This document shows, piece after piece, positions 34,293 through 43,822 of a DNA stretch of 64,000 nucleotides; positions within the stretch are counted from its first letter, which is position 1, and every line of letters begins with the position of its first letter. Source of the DNA: Neobacillus terrae (lineage in GTDB: Bacteria; Bacillota; Bacilli; Bacillales; Cytobacillaceae); assembly GCF_011393025.1 (NCBI RefSeq), contig NZ_JAAOEO010000012.1, forward strand, positions 1 through 64,000, written 5' to 3'. The notes beneath the pieces were generated by a model. The model was given only the letters and a program-made list of their open reading frames with translations, did not search any database and was not told the DNA's origin. Made by a program: the position numbers and the translations under genes.

Positions 34293-35525
34293 ATGTCATC
34301 AACACAGCAAACAGTAACTGCTCAGAAAACGGGTGCTGCAGAAAAAGAGAACATTGGAACACAATCTAAAGCAGTCTGGGCAGTCTTTTTCGCCTCTATC
34401 ATTGCCTTTATGGGGATAGGCCTGGTAGACCCTATTCTACCAGCCATTGCCCAGAAGCTTAACGCGAGCCACAGTGAAGTCACGCTTCTATTTACAAGCT
34501 ACAATGCTGTTATGGCAGTGGCCATGCTTATTACCGGGGCTATTTCATCCAGACTTGGTATAAAAGGTACTTTAATGACAGGTGTTGTTATTATAGCTAT
34601 ATTTTCTGGACTTGGCGGACTTTCAAATGATATCTGGACACTGGTTGGCCTTCGGGGCGGCTGGGGACTGGGAAATGCACTGTTTGTTGCAACTGCTTTA
34701 ACAGCGATTGTTTCATTGTCTTCCGGCGGTACAGCAAAAGCGATTATTTTATATGAAGCTGCCATAGGGCTTGGTATTTCTGTAGGCCCTCTGGTTGGGG
34801 GATGGCTTGGAGGGATGTCCTGGAGGGGACCTTTCCTGGGGGTTGCTACATTAATGATCGTTGCATTTATAAGTCTGGCCGTTCTGATGCCAAAAACCAC
34901 TGGTCCAAATGCTTTTAAAGCGAAAACATCATTGAAAGACCCTTTCCGCGCCATGAAGCATCGCTCGCTTTTAGTCTTTGGAATCGGTGCCGCTCTTTAT
35001 AACTTTGGATTTTTCACCCTGCTTGCCTATGCTCCTTTTGTTATGGGGCTTGATGAACATGGTTTGGGTTATGTCTTCCTCGGCTGGGGAATCTTGCTGG
35101 CTGCAACTTCTGTCTTTATGGCACCAGTGCTTCAGCGAAAATTTGGAACGGTAAAATCAATGGCCGTAATGCTATCCCTCTTTGCCCTTCTTCTTTTGGC
35201 AATGGGAATTTGGACATCAACACAATGGGTCGTTATTGCGGCCGTAATTGCGGCGGGTGCTCTGCTCGGTAATAACAATACCTTAATCACAACAGCTGTT
35301 ATGAATGCTGCTCCTGTCGAACGCTCAACTGCATCAGCAGCATACAGCTTCCTGCGATTTATCGGCGGCGCAATCGCCCCTTATTTTGCAGGTAAAATGG
35401 CGGAATGGTATAATCCATCAATGCCTTTTATAGTAGGTGCAATCTTTGTTGCCCTTTCAGTGGTATTCATTTCATTCAATCATGCTCACGTTCGACACGT
35501 AGACTCTGCTGAAGCGGGGCATTAA
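34293..35525 (+). CDS. MFS transporter, DHA1-type (drug efflux-like)
   Basis: A 410-residue, 12-span protein with a hydrophilic N-terminal leader of about 28 residues. Loop 2-3 ISSRLGIKGTLMTG, span 4 RGGWGLGNALFVATALTAIVS and span 5 YEAAIGLGISVGPLVGGWLGG (motif C, antiporter motif) support a proton-driven exporter. Same direction and presumably same transcript as the CBS gene; ATG after AAAGGGGATTAACGA. Confidence 0.9.
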   Translation: MSSTQQTVTAQKTGAAEKENIGTQSKAVWAVFFASIIAFMGIGLVDPILPAIAQKLNASHSEVTLLFTSYNAVMAVAMLITGAISSRLGIKGTLMTGVVIIAIFSGLGGLSNDIWTLVGLRGGWGLGNALFVATALTAIVSLSSGGTAKAIILYEAAIGLGISVGPLVGGWLGGMSWRGPFLGVATLMIVAFISLAVLMPKTTGPNAFKAKTSLKDPFRAMKHRSLLVFGIGAALYNFGFFTLLAYAPFVMGLDEHGLGYVFLGWGILLAATSVFMAPVLQRKFGTVKSMAVMLSLFALLLLAMGIWTSTQWVVIAAVIAAGALLGNNNTLITTAVMNAAPVERSTASAAYSFLRFIGGAIAPYFAGKMAEWYNPSMPFIVGAIFVALSVVFISFNHAHVRHVDSAEAGH

Positions 35526-35678
35526 AAAAATGCAATTGCTCGTTCAGCGAAGCTTTTTCCTGACAAATAAATGCAATTTACAACTGGATTTCCATCGTGC
35601 CGCTTTTTGACGATCTAAACAGCAGCTTCAGGGATAAGCTGACGCGGAAGCAAGACAATTTTAAAAGTGTACTATAAC

Positions 35679-35717
35679 TAACTAGACGGCCAGGGTCATT
35701 CCAGGCCGTCTTTTTGG
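35679..35717 (+). terminator. Terminator of the CBS-MFS unit
   Basis: AGACGGCC ... GGCCGTCTTTTTGG hairpin. The 150 bp before it resemble worn repeat DNA (GCTCGTTCAGCGAAGC). Confidence 0.85.
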
Positions 35718-35765
35718 TAGTGCATATTTTGTTTCAACAGCACCATTATACGTATATGGGATTCT

Positions 35766-35996
35766 ATGAAACTATGGAAAATGATCTTATCAATGGATGA
35801 ATCACATCTTTATCGACAAAAGGATCAGGCAACGGAATTTCTTGTGGGTATGTCTTATTTACCAAGGTATTCAGGGCCATATGTCCATACATATAGATAC
35901 CGACGCTCACACCCAGCTAACTTTTTTAAAATAAAATGGCAGACGTTCCAGTTTTTTCAATATATTTTCCAGTTTATAACACTCAAATGGGGATAA
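35766..35996 (+). CDS. Doubtful ORF
   Basis: A 76-residue frame rich in Tyr, Arg and Phe with no clear ribosome site (TATATGGGATTCT before ATG) and no recognisable domain. Could be a fragment of a decayed gene. Confidence 0.2.
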   Translation: MKLWKMILSMDESHLYRQKDQATEFLVGMSYLPRYSGPYVHTYRYRRSHPANFFKIKWQTFQFFQYIFQFITLKWG

Positions 35997-36031
35997 ATGT
36001 TAGATATTTCTCAAACAAAGGAGGCGAAAAT

Positions 36032-36397
36032 ATGAATCACGGTAAAACGTTAGGATTTAAAGCCATGCTGGTTCTTCCGGTTATGTAGATCGTGCTTACT
36101 TTAATTAACGATGTTTCCTTTTTAGATTCTACCTTAATAGGTTTAGTTCTTCTGTTCCTTGCTTATCTTACGGGGGATTTAATGGTCCTTCCAAAGATGG
36201 GAAATATTGCAGCCACAATAGGAGATTTTGTTCTTTCATTGATTATTGTATGGGGCGGAATGAAAATGCTGGGCTATAATGATGCATTTGGTGAAGCATT
36301 TGCAGCATCAATAGTAGTTGCTGCTGGTGAGTATTTTTATCACAAATGGCTGGCAAAAAACCAGCTTCACCACACAGATACAAATCATTTAGTTTAA
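36032..36397 (+). pseudogene. DUF2512 (YndM-like) membrane protein gene with in-frame TAG
   Basis: ATG 36032 follows AAAGGAGGCG and opens NHGKTLGFKAMLVLPVM; codon 19 is TAG (36086-36088), after which the frame continues IVLTLINDVSFLDSTLIGLVL to a stop at 36397 with the usual four-span DUF2512 pattern (LTGDLMVLPKMGNIAATIGDF). Total about 121 codons. Either a nonsense mutation in the first span or restart at GTG 36092, which has no ribosome site. Confidence 0.82.
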
Positions 36398-36406
36398 TGA
36401 TAGAAA

Positions 36407-36444
36407 AAGGATGGCAATCAAATCACGATGCCATCCTTTTTTTA
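36407..36444 (+). terminator. Terminator of the DUF2512 gene
   Basis: AAAAGGATGGCAATC / GATGCCATCCTTTTTTT hairpin. Confidence 0.88.
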
Positions 36445-36678
36445 TTTTTATATTTTAAACTTCTCAAACTGTTTTCCTTGTGCGTTTGTAAAATAGGATT
36501 ATAGGCTAAAATCCCAGACCCCTACAATCCGCAACAGGATTTAACAAGTCTTCTTTTTAAAAATTTGCTGCTTAATTGGCAGATAAGTTTGGATTTTACG
36601 TATTTTGTTTAATAACATCCATTTTGGGATAGAAAATAGTGCATACACTCTGTTAAAGGGATTGAGGGAAAAGAGGGA

Positions 36679-37767
36679 TTGTATTTGTGGATTCATAAAC
36701 CATTTTTTAAATATGCAACAGGCACTTTGCTAGTCTTATTCATTATTTACATGCTGGGAAAAATAGATTACTTCCTGTGGCCGTTTCAAAAATTAATAGC
36801 GACGATTTTTTTCCCGCTCATAATTTCCGGACTTTTTTATTATATTTTACGGCCAATTGTCCGTTTCCTGGCAAAATACGTGAATAAAAATATTAGCATT
36901 CTCATTGTATTTCTGTTATTTTTTGGCCTCGCCTATTTATTCTTCTACTTGGCCGGAGCTCCTATTTCAGGTGAAGTCCAAAACATTACCAAACAATTCC
37001 CTGAAAAAGTGGAAAAAATCTCGGATCAGTCTAAAAAAGTTTTAGGGCATAATACTATTGGCAGCTTTTCAGTTGATAAATTAGAACAATCGGTTAATAA
37101 ATATACCAGTTCCGTTTTCCATTATGTCCAAACGAATGTAACATCTATTATTCAAATCATAACTAGCATCGCAAGCGTACTTGTAGTTGTTCCTTTCATC
37201 GTTTTCTATTTACTTAAAGATGATGAAAAAATCAGGCCAGCTCTATTAACCCGCCTTCCTGAGGACCATGTTATGGAGGGAAACAGGATTCTGCTTGATA
37301 TTGATAAAACACTTTCTACTTATATTGTTGGCCAAATGATTATTGCCTTGTCAGATGGAATTCTTCTTTCCATAGGGTTTTTAATTATTGGTTTAAAAAA
37401 CAGCATTCTGCTAGCGATATTCGCGATGCTGATGACTATTGTTCCTTTCCTTGGTCCTATAATTGGAATAGTACCCGCTGTCCTGGTAGGCCTTCTGATG
37501 AATCCTTTTATGGCCGTAAAGGTCATTATTGTAACTATAATTACTCAGCAGATTGACGGAAATTTGATAACCCCAAGAGTCATGGGCAAAAGGCTGGACC
37601 TTCATCCGCTAACGGTTATTCTTATTCTTTTGGTAGCAGGATCGATATACGGATTTATAGGTATTCTGATTTCTATACCTCTATATTCAGTTGTTAAAGT
37701 AACTGTAAAAAATCTTATAAAATTTTACAAACTTAGAAATACCGGGATTGTGCATATCACAAAATAA
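36679..37767 (+). CDS. AI-2E family (YtvI/YueF-like) transporter
   Basis: A 362-residue membrane protein with about 8 spans. A central extracytoplasmic helical region (QFPEKVEKISDQSKKVLG) and the conserved C-terminal block FLGPIIGIVPAVLVGL ... QQIDGNLITPRVMGKRLDLHPLTV are diagnostic of the AI-2E/PerM family. Members export AI-2 or act in Na+/H+ antiport; the substrate here is open. TTG start (36679) after AAAGAGGGA. Confidence 0.9.
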   Translation: MYLWIHKPFFKYATGTLLVLFIIYMLGKIDYFLWPFQKLIATIFFPLIISGLFYYILRPIVRFLAKYVNKNISILIVFLLFFGLAYLFFYLAGAPISGEVQNITKQFPEKVEKISDQSKKVLGHNTIGSFSVDKLEQSVNKYTSSVFHYVQTNVTSIIQIITSIASVLVVVPFIVFYLLKDDEKIRPALLTRLPEDHVMEGNRILLDIDKTLSTYIVGQMIIALSDGILLSIGFLIIGLKNSILLAIFAMLMTIVPFLGPIIGIVPAVLVGLLMNPFMAVKVIIVTIITQQIDGNLITPRVMGKRLDLHPLTVILILLVAGSIYGFIGILISIPLYSVVKVTVKNLIKFYKLRNTGIVHITK

Positions 37768-37797
37768 AAGGACCTTTCACACAGGTCCTTTTGCTTT
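37765..37797. terminator. Bidirectional terminator
   Basis: AAAAGGACCT-TTCACAC-AGGTCCTTTTG between convergent genes. Confidence 0.85.
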
Positions 37798-37799
37798 GG

Positions 37800-40031
37800 T
37801 TATTTTGCTTCTTTTTTTAGAATAATGGTGACTTTAAACAAATCGCCGTCTGCCTCTATCGCCATTACACCGCCGTGAAAATCAACAATAGACTGGGCTA
37901 TCGCAAGCCCCAGGCCGGAACCATTGGTATGACGGGATTTATCTCCGCGCTTAAATCGTTCAAAAAGCTCATCGACATTTTCGCTTAATTCATATTTGGA
38001 GACATTTTTAAAAGTGATGATTGCTTCATTTTCCACCGTTTTAAGGTTAATATAAACGCGCGAATTTTCCAGCGAATAATTATAAATATTCTGTATTAAG
38101 TTATCAAACACACGCCAAAGCTTTTGTCCGTCCACTAGAGAGTAAACCGGTTCGTCGGGAACTGTCAGACGAAATTGCAGATTGGAAGGACTATCATGTT
38201 CAGCAAGTGCCTGGTTCAATAATTCCACCAGGTTTATTTTTTCCTTTGTAAGCTCCATGTTCCCGCTGGCCATTTTCGAAACCTCAAATAAATCATCTAT
38301 TAAGACCTTAAGGCGTTTGGATTTGCGGTCAATTATCTCTAAATAAGCTTCCCGGTCTTCAGTTGGTATATCATCAGCTTTTAGCAGTTCTGTATAAGTA
38401 ATAATAGAAGTTAATGGTGTTCTCAGATCGTGGCTGACATTTGTGATCAGCTCAGTCTTCAGTCTCTCACTCTTTGCGAATTCAGTTTGCGATTTTTTCA
38501 CGCCTTGTTTCAACTCATTAATATTTCCAGCAAGAATGGATAAGACGGACTTTCCAGAAACGGGCAGGTCCGGGCCGATCCTTCCTGCTGCAAGCTCGTT
38601 GGTTTTTTGAATAATGGTATTAAAATAACCTGCCTTTTTCACCATTAACAGAAATAAAGGTATACCAATAAATAGCAGCAATAAAAAGTAGAACATTAAA
38701 ATGGGTATATTAGCTGCAGTTGAGAAAAGAGCTAACACAAAACTGATAATAAATACTGCAGCAAGGCTGATGAGAAGCTGGGTGCCGAAGGACTGGTTCA
38801 AAAAAGCTTCTTGAAGGCTTTCCTTTGCGTTATTCATGGATCCTTTCATTTTATGCCGCCCTTTGCTGACTAACCCTCTTTCCCATTCCTTTTTAACATT
38901 TGACCAATCCTTTAATTCGTCAATAAGCAGTTTACCCTGTAAGAGGGCGAGTGACATGAAGAGGGAGCCAAATACGATTCCTGTAAGAATATCCGGAAGG
39001 AATTGATAAGGGTAATCATTCAAATTAAGCACCTGGTTTGTAATAACGAACAAAAAAAGAATCGTGCCAATTCCTGAAATTCCTAACAGAACCGCTCTTG
39101 AATCAATGGGAAGCTTGTTATAATAGGGCCTCCATTTTTCAATCGTTAAAGGTATGACTTTGGAACTCTTACCGAGAAAAATACTAAGTAAGAACGCTAG
39201 AACGCTTGTTACAGTATAGACCAGTAAAAACATTTGCTTTGTTTTATAGCTATGATAATCCTGCATTACCCTGCTTTCTAATGGAGCTGATTTAGAAACG
39301 CCAACCCAGCCATCAAAGGTTCCAGTCACTTTTGGAAGCAGTTCCTGGCCATCTATCATGATTGTCTGGTTTGAGAAAGCATCTGCAGAATAGTGAGTTA
39401 TAGATAGCATATTTTTGTTATTCATATAATCCTTTGGTGAATCAGTATCTGAGATATTTAAATTCGTATATACTTTATCTGTCTCATTATTTTTTATGTA
39501 ATACTTAAAAGCACTTTTCAGCTGCAGAAACTGCGGACGGCTGCTTTCCCTCTCTGCAAAGTAATCATCAATCTTTTTTTCTTTCTCTTTTATAACCTTT
39601 TGTTTAACATAATCTTCATCCTGAAAGTTTTTAGTAATGTCAGCGATTTTTTTGTCTCTCACTGTTCTGTATGTATCCGCTGATACCTGGTCTTCCGCAG
39701 CTTTTGCTTCTTCAATTTTCGGGTCATATTGGCCCTTAATATTAATTATCTGGTCGGTTAAATTGCCATATCGATTACGATGTTCTTCAATCTCATCTTT
39801 CGTTACCATAATAGATTTCTTAGCTTCTTCCTTGGTAGTCTCATTTAATTCGAATTCTTTTAGATAGGAGACAAATTCGTCTTGGAGCCCCAGAAAATTT
39901 GGAGTTTTAAAATAATCTGGCTGCAGATAATCTGTGCCATTGGCTATAAAAGTTAAGACACCACTTAAACCAAATGTAAATAGGATTGCCAGCAAAGCGA
40001 GCTTCCATCTATTTCTCCATTTTGTACCCAA
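37800..40031 (-). CDS. Membrane sensor histidine kinase
   Basis: A 743-residue kinase. One N-terminal span, a large extracytoplasmic region rich in coiled-coil (about 35-260), three spans (about 268-365), a further pair of spans (about 425-465), a HAMP-like linker, then HisKA with VSHDLRTPLTS (His534), N box DNLIQNIYN (about 642), and G boxes (RGDKSRHTNGSGLGLAIAQSIVDFHGG). Phosphorylates the response regulator encoded just upstream, whose end it overlaps by 23 bp. Signal unknown; the layout is like VanS/YclK-type envelope sensors. Confidence 0.92.
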   Translation of the reverse strand: MGTKWRNRWKLALLAILFTFGLSGVLTFIANGTDYLQPDYFKTPNFLGLQDEFVSYLKEFELNETTKEEAKKSIMVTKDEIEEHRNRYGNLTDQIINIKGQYDPKIEEAKAAEDQVSADTYRTVRDKKIADITKNFQDEDYVKQKVIKEKEKKIDDYFAERESSRPQFLQLKSAFKYYIKNNETDKVYTNLNISDTDSPKDYMNNKNMLSITHYSADAFSNQTIMIDGQELLPKVTGTFDGWVGVSKSAPLESRVMQDYHSYKTKQMFLLVYTVTSVLAFLLSIFLGKSSKVIPLTIEKWRPYYNKLPIDSRAVLLGISGIGTILFLFVITNQVLNLNDYPYQFLPDILTGIVFGSLFMSLALLQGKLLIDELKDWSNVKKEWERGLVSKGRHKMKGSMNNAKESLQEAFLNQSFGTQLLISLAAVFIISFVLALFSTAANIPILMFYFLLLLFIGIPLFLLMVKKAGYFNTIIQKTNELAAGRIGPDLPVSGKSVLSILAGNINELKQGVKKSQTEFAKSERLKTELITNVSHDLRTPLTSIITYTELLKADDIPTEDREAYLEIIDRKSKRLKVLIDDLFEVSKMASGNMELTKEKINLVELLNQALAEHDSPSNLQFRLTVPDEPVYSLVDGQKLWRVFDNLIQNIYNYSLENSRVYINLKTVENEAIITFKNVSKYELSENVDELFERFKRGDKSRHTNGSGLGLAIAQSIVDFHGGVMAIEADGDLFKVTIILKKEAK

Positions 40032-40701
40032 TACCCCAAACCACCTTTAAAAATCTTGGATTTTTCGGATCAATTTCAATTTTTTCGCGTATTTTCCTAA
40101 TATGGACGGCGACTGTATTTTCAGCGTTATAGCAGGATTCCTTCCAGACCAGCTCATAGATTTCATTAATGGAGAAAACCCTGCCAGCATTCTTCATAAG
40201 CAGCTCGACTATTTTATATTCGATTGGCGTAAGCTTTACCGGCTCTCCATGAACCTTGACCTCTTTTGCATCCTGGTCGAGTGTCAGTCCGTTTAGGTCA
40301 ATCTTTTTTGAAAAACCTTCGTATGTACCGAGTGCAACATATCTGCGCAGCTGAGATTTTACCCGTGCAACGAGTTCCATTGGATTGAATGGTTTTGTAA
40401 CATAGTCATCTGCTCCTACCTGCAAGCCCAGGATCTTATCGGTATCCTCGCTTTTTGCGCTTAAAATGATGATCGGTATATTTTGCTTCTCCCTAATTTT
40501 AAAGGTTGCCGATATCCCATCCAGTCGCGGCATCATCACATCCAGGATAATAAGATGTACCTTATGTTCATTCAAAATATCCAGCGCTTCTATTCCATCT
40601 CCGGCTTTTAATACCGTGATTCCTTCATTTTTCAAATAAATTTCGATAGCATCCCGAATCTCTTTCTCATCATCCACGACAAGAACAAAATATGGATTCA
40701 T
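40009..40701 (-). CDS. OmpR-family response regulator
   Basis: About 230 residues. Receiver: VDDEKEIRD, phospho-acceptor Asp in LIILDVMMPRLDG, Thr/Ser switch LSAKSEDTD, Lys TKPFNPMELVARV. C-terminal winged helix: VKLTPIEYKIVELLMKNAGRVFSINEIYELVW ... NTVAVHIRKIREKIE. The frame opens 15 codons earlier, but AGGAAAGGAGG is placed for ATG 40701. Cotranscribed with the kinase. Confidence 0.94.
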   Translation of the reverse strand: MNPYFVLVVDDEKEIRDAIEIYLKNEGITVLKAGDGIEALDILNEHKVHLIILDVMMPRLDGISATFKIREKQNIPIIILSAKSEDTDKILGLQVGADDYVTKPFNPMELVARVKSQLRRYVALGTYEGFSKKIDLNGLTLDQDAKEVKVHGEPVKLTPIEYKIVELLMKNAGRVFSINEIYELVWKESCYNAENTVAVHIRKIREKIEIDPKNPRFLKVVWGIGYKMEK

Positions 40702-40800
40702 CTTGAAACCTCCTTTCCTATCCTTCGATAAATCTATAGTAACCAACGAATCTTAACATTCAGTCTGCAAAAATCTTAAGAATTTCTTAAAATTGACAGA

Positions 40801-40920
40801 AAAACGCAAGCGAATGTTTAGGGGCGACAAGCATAAGACGAGTCGGAGGAAGGTTGTTCTTTATGCTTCCGACAGATTGGCTTATGACCTCGAGCCCCTA
40901 GGCGCTGAAGGTAAACAAAT
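40801..40920. repeat. Dispersed repeat family C, copy C2
   Basis: AACGCAAGCG ... TAGGGGCGACAAGCATAAG ... CTTATGACCTCGAGCCCCTAGGCGCTG. TAGGGGC/GCCCCTA and GCATAAG/CTTATG pair, so the RNA or DNA would form a long hairpin. Shares CGACAAGC and ACCTCGAG with the nested copy at 28881. Confidence 0.72.
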
Positions 40921-41000
40921 TTTAAAGTTACATATAAAGTTTTAAATATAGTTATAGATTCGATACTGGAAACTTTATTTCTTTTTTGGGGACATACAAA

Positions 41001-41024
41001 AGAACTGCCCAAAGGACAGTTCTG
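41001..41024. terminator. Hairpin, possible terminator
   Basis: AGAACTG-CCCAAAGGA-CAGTTCT; on the minus strand it is followed by TTTTG. Between the chemoreceptor gene and the response regulator gene. Confidence 0.45.
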
Positions 41025-41070
41025 TTAGTTTAATGACCTGGAATTCCGAACTCCCTGCGGCCGCATAACC

Positions 41071-41360
41071 GTGCATTTAAATCGATTTTGGTGCATAAGC
41101 CGAGTAGGGCGTGCATTTTGAACTCCATCATGTGCATTCTTTAAGTGAAACCGTGCATTCATCTCTCAATTTCGTGCATTTCCTTTTAAAAATCGTGCAT
41201 TTCTTTCACGTCGTTCTTCATTTCTATTAAAAAAGCTTCGTTTTTGTAAAATATTTCTTCCCTTCTTTCGAAAAATACTTCGATTCTATTAAAAAGTTCT
41301 TCAATTCTTTCGAAAAGTCTTCATTTCTATTAAAAAGTTCTTTATTTCTTTCAAAATCCC
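41071..41360. repeat. Phased tandem array, 14 units of 20-21 bp
   Basis: GTGCAT occurs at 41071, 41091, 41111, 41132, 41153, 41174 and 41195 (steps 20, 20, 21, 21, 21, 21). The array then continues in register with units starting CTTC (last one CTTT) at 41216, 41236, 41257, 41278, 41299, 41319 and 41340, each followed by ATTTCTATTAAAAAG or ATTCTTTCGAAAAG-type sequence. The period equals about two turns of B-DNA. No open frame. Role unknown. Confidence 0.85.
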
Positions 41361-41386
41361 CCTTCAAGGAAGCGGGGTTTTTTAAA
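41357..41386 (+). terminator. Terminator-like hairpin at the end of the array
   Basis: CCCCCTTCAAGGAAGCGGGG followed by TTTTTT on the plus strand; no plus-strand gene ends here. Confidence 0.5.
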
Positions 41387-41405
41387 AGTAAGTATTCTTG
41401 CCGGT

Positions 41406-41434
41406 AAAAAAGAAGGCTTTTTCAGCCTTCTTTG
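41406..41434 (-). terminator. Terminator of the chemoreceptor gene
   Basis: Minus strand AAAGAAGGCTGAAAAAGCC-TTCTTTTTT. Confidence 0.85.
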
Positions 41435-43123
41435 CTATACTCTAAACTTCCCAACCAGATCCTGCAGTTCTACTGCCATATTGGTTAGTGAATTCGCTGA
41501 AGCTGTAATCTCCTCCATACTTGCAAGCTGTTCCTGTGCAGAGCTGGAAACCATTTGGCTTGCCTTTGACGATTCCTCAGCAATTTTTGAAATGGTGTCC
41601 ATACTTCCCCCTATTTGTTCTGCACCTGCCGCCATTTGCTGCGTGGCAGAAGATACTTCCACAATTTGAGAGGCAACCTGTTCTACAGAGAGCTGAATTT
41701 GTTTTAATGATGTTCCGGTATGGTCAACTGCTTTAATTCCTTCCTCTACTTTCCGCGTTGTAAGCGTCATCGAGTTAACCGCATTATCTGTCTCAGACTG
41801 AATTAATTCAATTAATCCGGCAATTTGGCGGGCTGAAGCAGCAGACTGTTCGGCAAGCTGCCTAACCTCGTCTGCCACCACCGCAAAGCCTTTCCCCTGT
41901 TCTCCCGCTCTTGCCGCTTCTATTGCGGCATTCAGCGCAAGGAGGTTTGTTTGGGAGGCGATGCCTGTTATTACGTCTACAATTTGTCCAATTTGCTTGG
42001 AACGTTCACCCAGTCCCCTTACAACTTGATTTAAGTCAGTGACTGTTTTATTGATTTCTCCCATTTGCTCGACGGCATCCTGAACAGCTTCTCCGCCAAG
42101 CTGGGCAGCCTCAGAGGTTTCGCCCATATGGTCTGAAACATTTTGAGCGCTTGCTGCAATTTGACGGACGCCAAAGGACATTTCATTTACTGCATTGGAG
42201 CTTTCATCCAGGCTGCTAACCTGTTTCTCTGCTCCAACAGCCACATCCTGGAGGGACATTGTAACCTGTTCAGTTGCTTTGGCAGTTTGATCTGCACTAG
42301 CCATTAACTCTTCAGCGGAAGCAGCTACCTGTTCAGACGTGGACGAAACATGACGGATTAATTGGCGAAGATTCTCACCCATATGATTAAATGAGTTTGC
42401 CAGCTGGCCAATTTCGTCCTTGTTCTTAATTTTAATAAGATCAACAGTAAGGTCTCCGCCAGCAATTTGTTCAGCAGCAGCGGCCATTCTCTTAACCGGA
42501 CGGGAGATGACTCTGCTGATAAAATAGGCAATTACTAGACCAACAGCTAGAGAAATAATGCCAATCAGGAGCATCCAAAATTGAGTAGCTTTAGTTCCTT
42601 CATCTGTTGCGTTACGTTGACTTGCAAGCATACTGTTTTGATATTTAATAAATTCATCTGACTTTGCAGCAAACTTTTCAACCACTGGAGGGGTTTCAAT
42701 AGAAACGATTGTAGTATACGCTCTTGTGTTATTTTCGTCTTTCAAATTGAAAGCTCTTTCCATTAAGTCATCATATTCTTTGTTTATTTCAATAATTTCC
42801 TTAAGAAGCTTTTTGCCTTTAGCTGTTTTAAGTTTGGCATCTAATTCTTTGCTCGATTTTTGAAATTCCTTATGCAAGTCTTGAAAACTGAGTTTATCTT
42901 CAAGATTTCCTGTTAAAAGATAACCTCTGCCTGCTACTTGCCTTTCCCTAACAGCAATGACCATGTCCTTAGCGCGAAGTACTTTATCAACCCGGTCCTG
43001 TAATAAGTTTTCATAAGAAGCATTAACTCTCGAAATCTCGTAAAAACCGAGTGAGATAATAGCTCCCATTAGAATTAAAATAGCCAAAAAACCACTGTAC
43101 AACTTTCTGCTGATTGTAAACAA
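41435..43123 (-). CDS. Methyl-accepting chemotaxis protein
   Basis: A 562-residue receptor. Span 1 about 9-30, extracytoplasmic 4-helix-bundle sensor (about 31-185, with [14 protein letters not shown]), span 2 about 188-207, HAMP ([21 protein letters not shown]), and a signalling domain whose hairpin tip [33 protein letters not shown] region is present. Couples an external ligand to CheA/CheW. TTG start after AAAGGGAATGG. Expression is probably set by the c-di-GMP riboswitch in its leader. Confidence 0.94.
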   Translation of the reverse strand: MFTISRKLYSGFLAILILMGAIISLGFYEISRVNASYENLLQDRVDKVLRAKDMVIAVRERQVAGRGYLLTGNLEDKLSFQDLHKEFQKSSKELDAKLKTAKGKKLLKEIIEINKEYDDLMERAFNLKDENNTRAYTTIVSIETPPVVEKFAAKSDEFIKYQNSMLASQRNATDEGTKATQFWMLLIGIISLAVGLVIAYFISRVISRPVKRMAAAAEQIAGGDLTVDLIKIKNKDEIGQLANSFNHMGENLRQLIRHVSSTSEQVAASAEELMASADQTAKATEQVTMSLQDVAVGAEKQVSSLDESSNAVNEMSFGVRQIAASAQNVSDHMGETSEAAQLGGEAVQDAVEQMGEINKTVTDLNQVVRGLGERSKQIGQIVDVITGIASQTNLLALNAAIEAARAGEQGKGFAVVADEVRQLAEQSAASARQIAGLIELIQSETDNAVNSMTLTTRKVEEGIKAVDHTGTSLKQIQLSVEQVASQIVEVSSATQQMAAGAEQIGGSMDTISKIAEESSKASQMVSSSAQEQLASMEEITASANSLTNMAVELQDLVGKFRV

Positions 43124-43187
43124 CTAAACCATTCCCTTTCTGTCTGTTCCTTGCAGTTATGTATTATTTTAAAAAGCTTAAATCCAC

Positions 43188-43315
43188 ACTAAAAGGCCAT
43201 TCCTAAAAGAATAGCTTCATCTGAAACTATTCGGCATGCTGGCTGGCATAGACATAAACTCCTTAGCCCCTTTAGCTTTGCGCCGCTGACTTTCGACAGG
43301 TTTGCATTTTTCGGA
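43188..43315 (-). ncRNA. Cyclic di-GMP-I (GEMM) riboswitch with terminator, upstream of the chemoreceptor gene
   Basis: On the minus strand: GCAAACC (43305-43299), TGTCGAAAGTCAG hairpin with GAAA tetraloop, GCGCAAAGCTAAAGGGGCTAA (the GEMM core with its tetraloop receptor side), then GCCAGCCAGCATGCC (to about 43232). This order is that of the GEMM-I aptamer. Downstream, GCTATTC-TTTTAG-GAATGGCCTTTT (43217-43188) is a terminator, so ligand binding can decide transcription of the receptor gene that starts at 43123. Assigned by eye from the consensus. Confidence 0.85.
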
Positions 43316-43449
43316 GTAAATATTTAAATTTTTGTAAATAACGTAGTTCCTTTCTCCCAGAGGTTATTATAACATTTACCAATTATAATACAATATTGGA
43401 TTATGAGGAAAAATTTTCATTATAATAGTTTTAGAGAAGGAGGTTTCAT

Positions 43450-43788
43450 ATGTTTTATCGGAGAAAATCTTATATTGTGAAGAGCCACTTTGTTGAGAAT
43501 TTTAACGAACATTTCAACAAAACAAACTTACCCAATCAACTAAAGCAAGGCTCACGTATGGTAGGCCGATGGATGAAAGACAACCAGGATCATACCTTTG
43601 AAATATTTGCTATTTGGGAATACGACAGCTATGAACATTACATAGAAATAGAGAAAAATATAAAAAATGATACGGCCCATATTCAGAGGATTAAAGATTG
43701 GTATGAAAAAAATGGAGGCAGAGAGCATGTTTTTAAAGAATATATTTTAGAAGTTAAAAACGAAGAAGTGAGATCCACTTTGTATTAA
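43450..43788 (+). CDS. NIPSNAP-domain protein
   Basis: A 112-residue protein with a ferredoxin-like alpha/beta barrel sequence: FYRRKSYIVKSHFVENFNEHF, then SRMVGRWMKDNQDHTFEIFAIWEYDSYEHYIEIEKNIKND. This matches the NIPSNAP family. Function unknown. ATG after GAAGGAGGTTTCAT. Confidence 0.82.
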   Translation: MFYRRKSYIVKSHFVENFNEHFNKTNLPNQLKQGSRMVGRWMKDNQDHTFEIFAIWEYDSYEHYIEIEKNIKNDTAHIQRIKDWYEKNGGREHVFKEYILEVKNEEVRSTLY

Positions 43789-43821
43789 AAAGCAGGGCCG
43801 CTATCGGGCCCTGCTTTAATC
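43786..43821. terminator. Bidirectional terminator
   Basis: AAAGCAGGGCC-GCTATC-GGGCCCTGCTTT between convergent genes. Confidence 0.88.
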
Positions 43822-43822
43822 C

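Noticed and set aside
36032..36397. Read-through or recoding of the TAG in the DUF2512 gene, given that selB is present
   Set aside because: SelB recodes TGA, not TAG, and no pyrrolysine genes or stem-loop signal are seen. A nonsense mutation is simpler.
41071..41200. CRISPR array
   Set aside because: The conserved part is only 6-9 bp, the step is 20-21 bp, too short for repeat plus spacer, and no cas genes are near.
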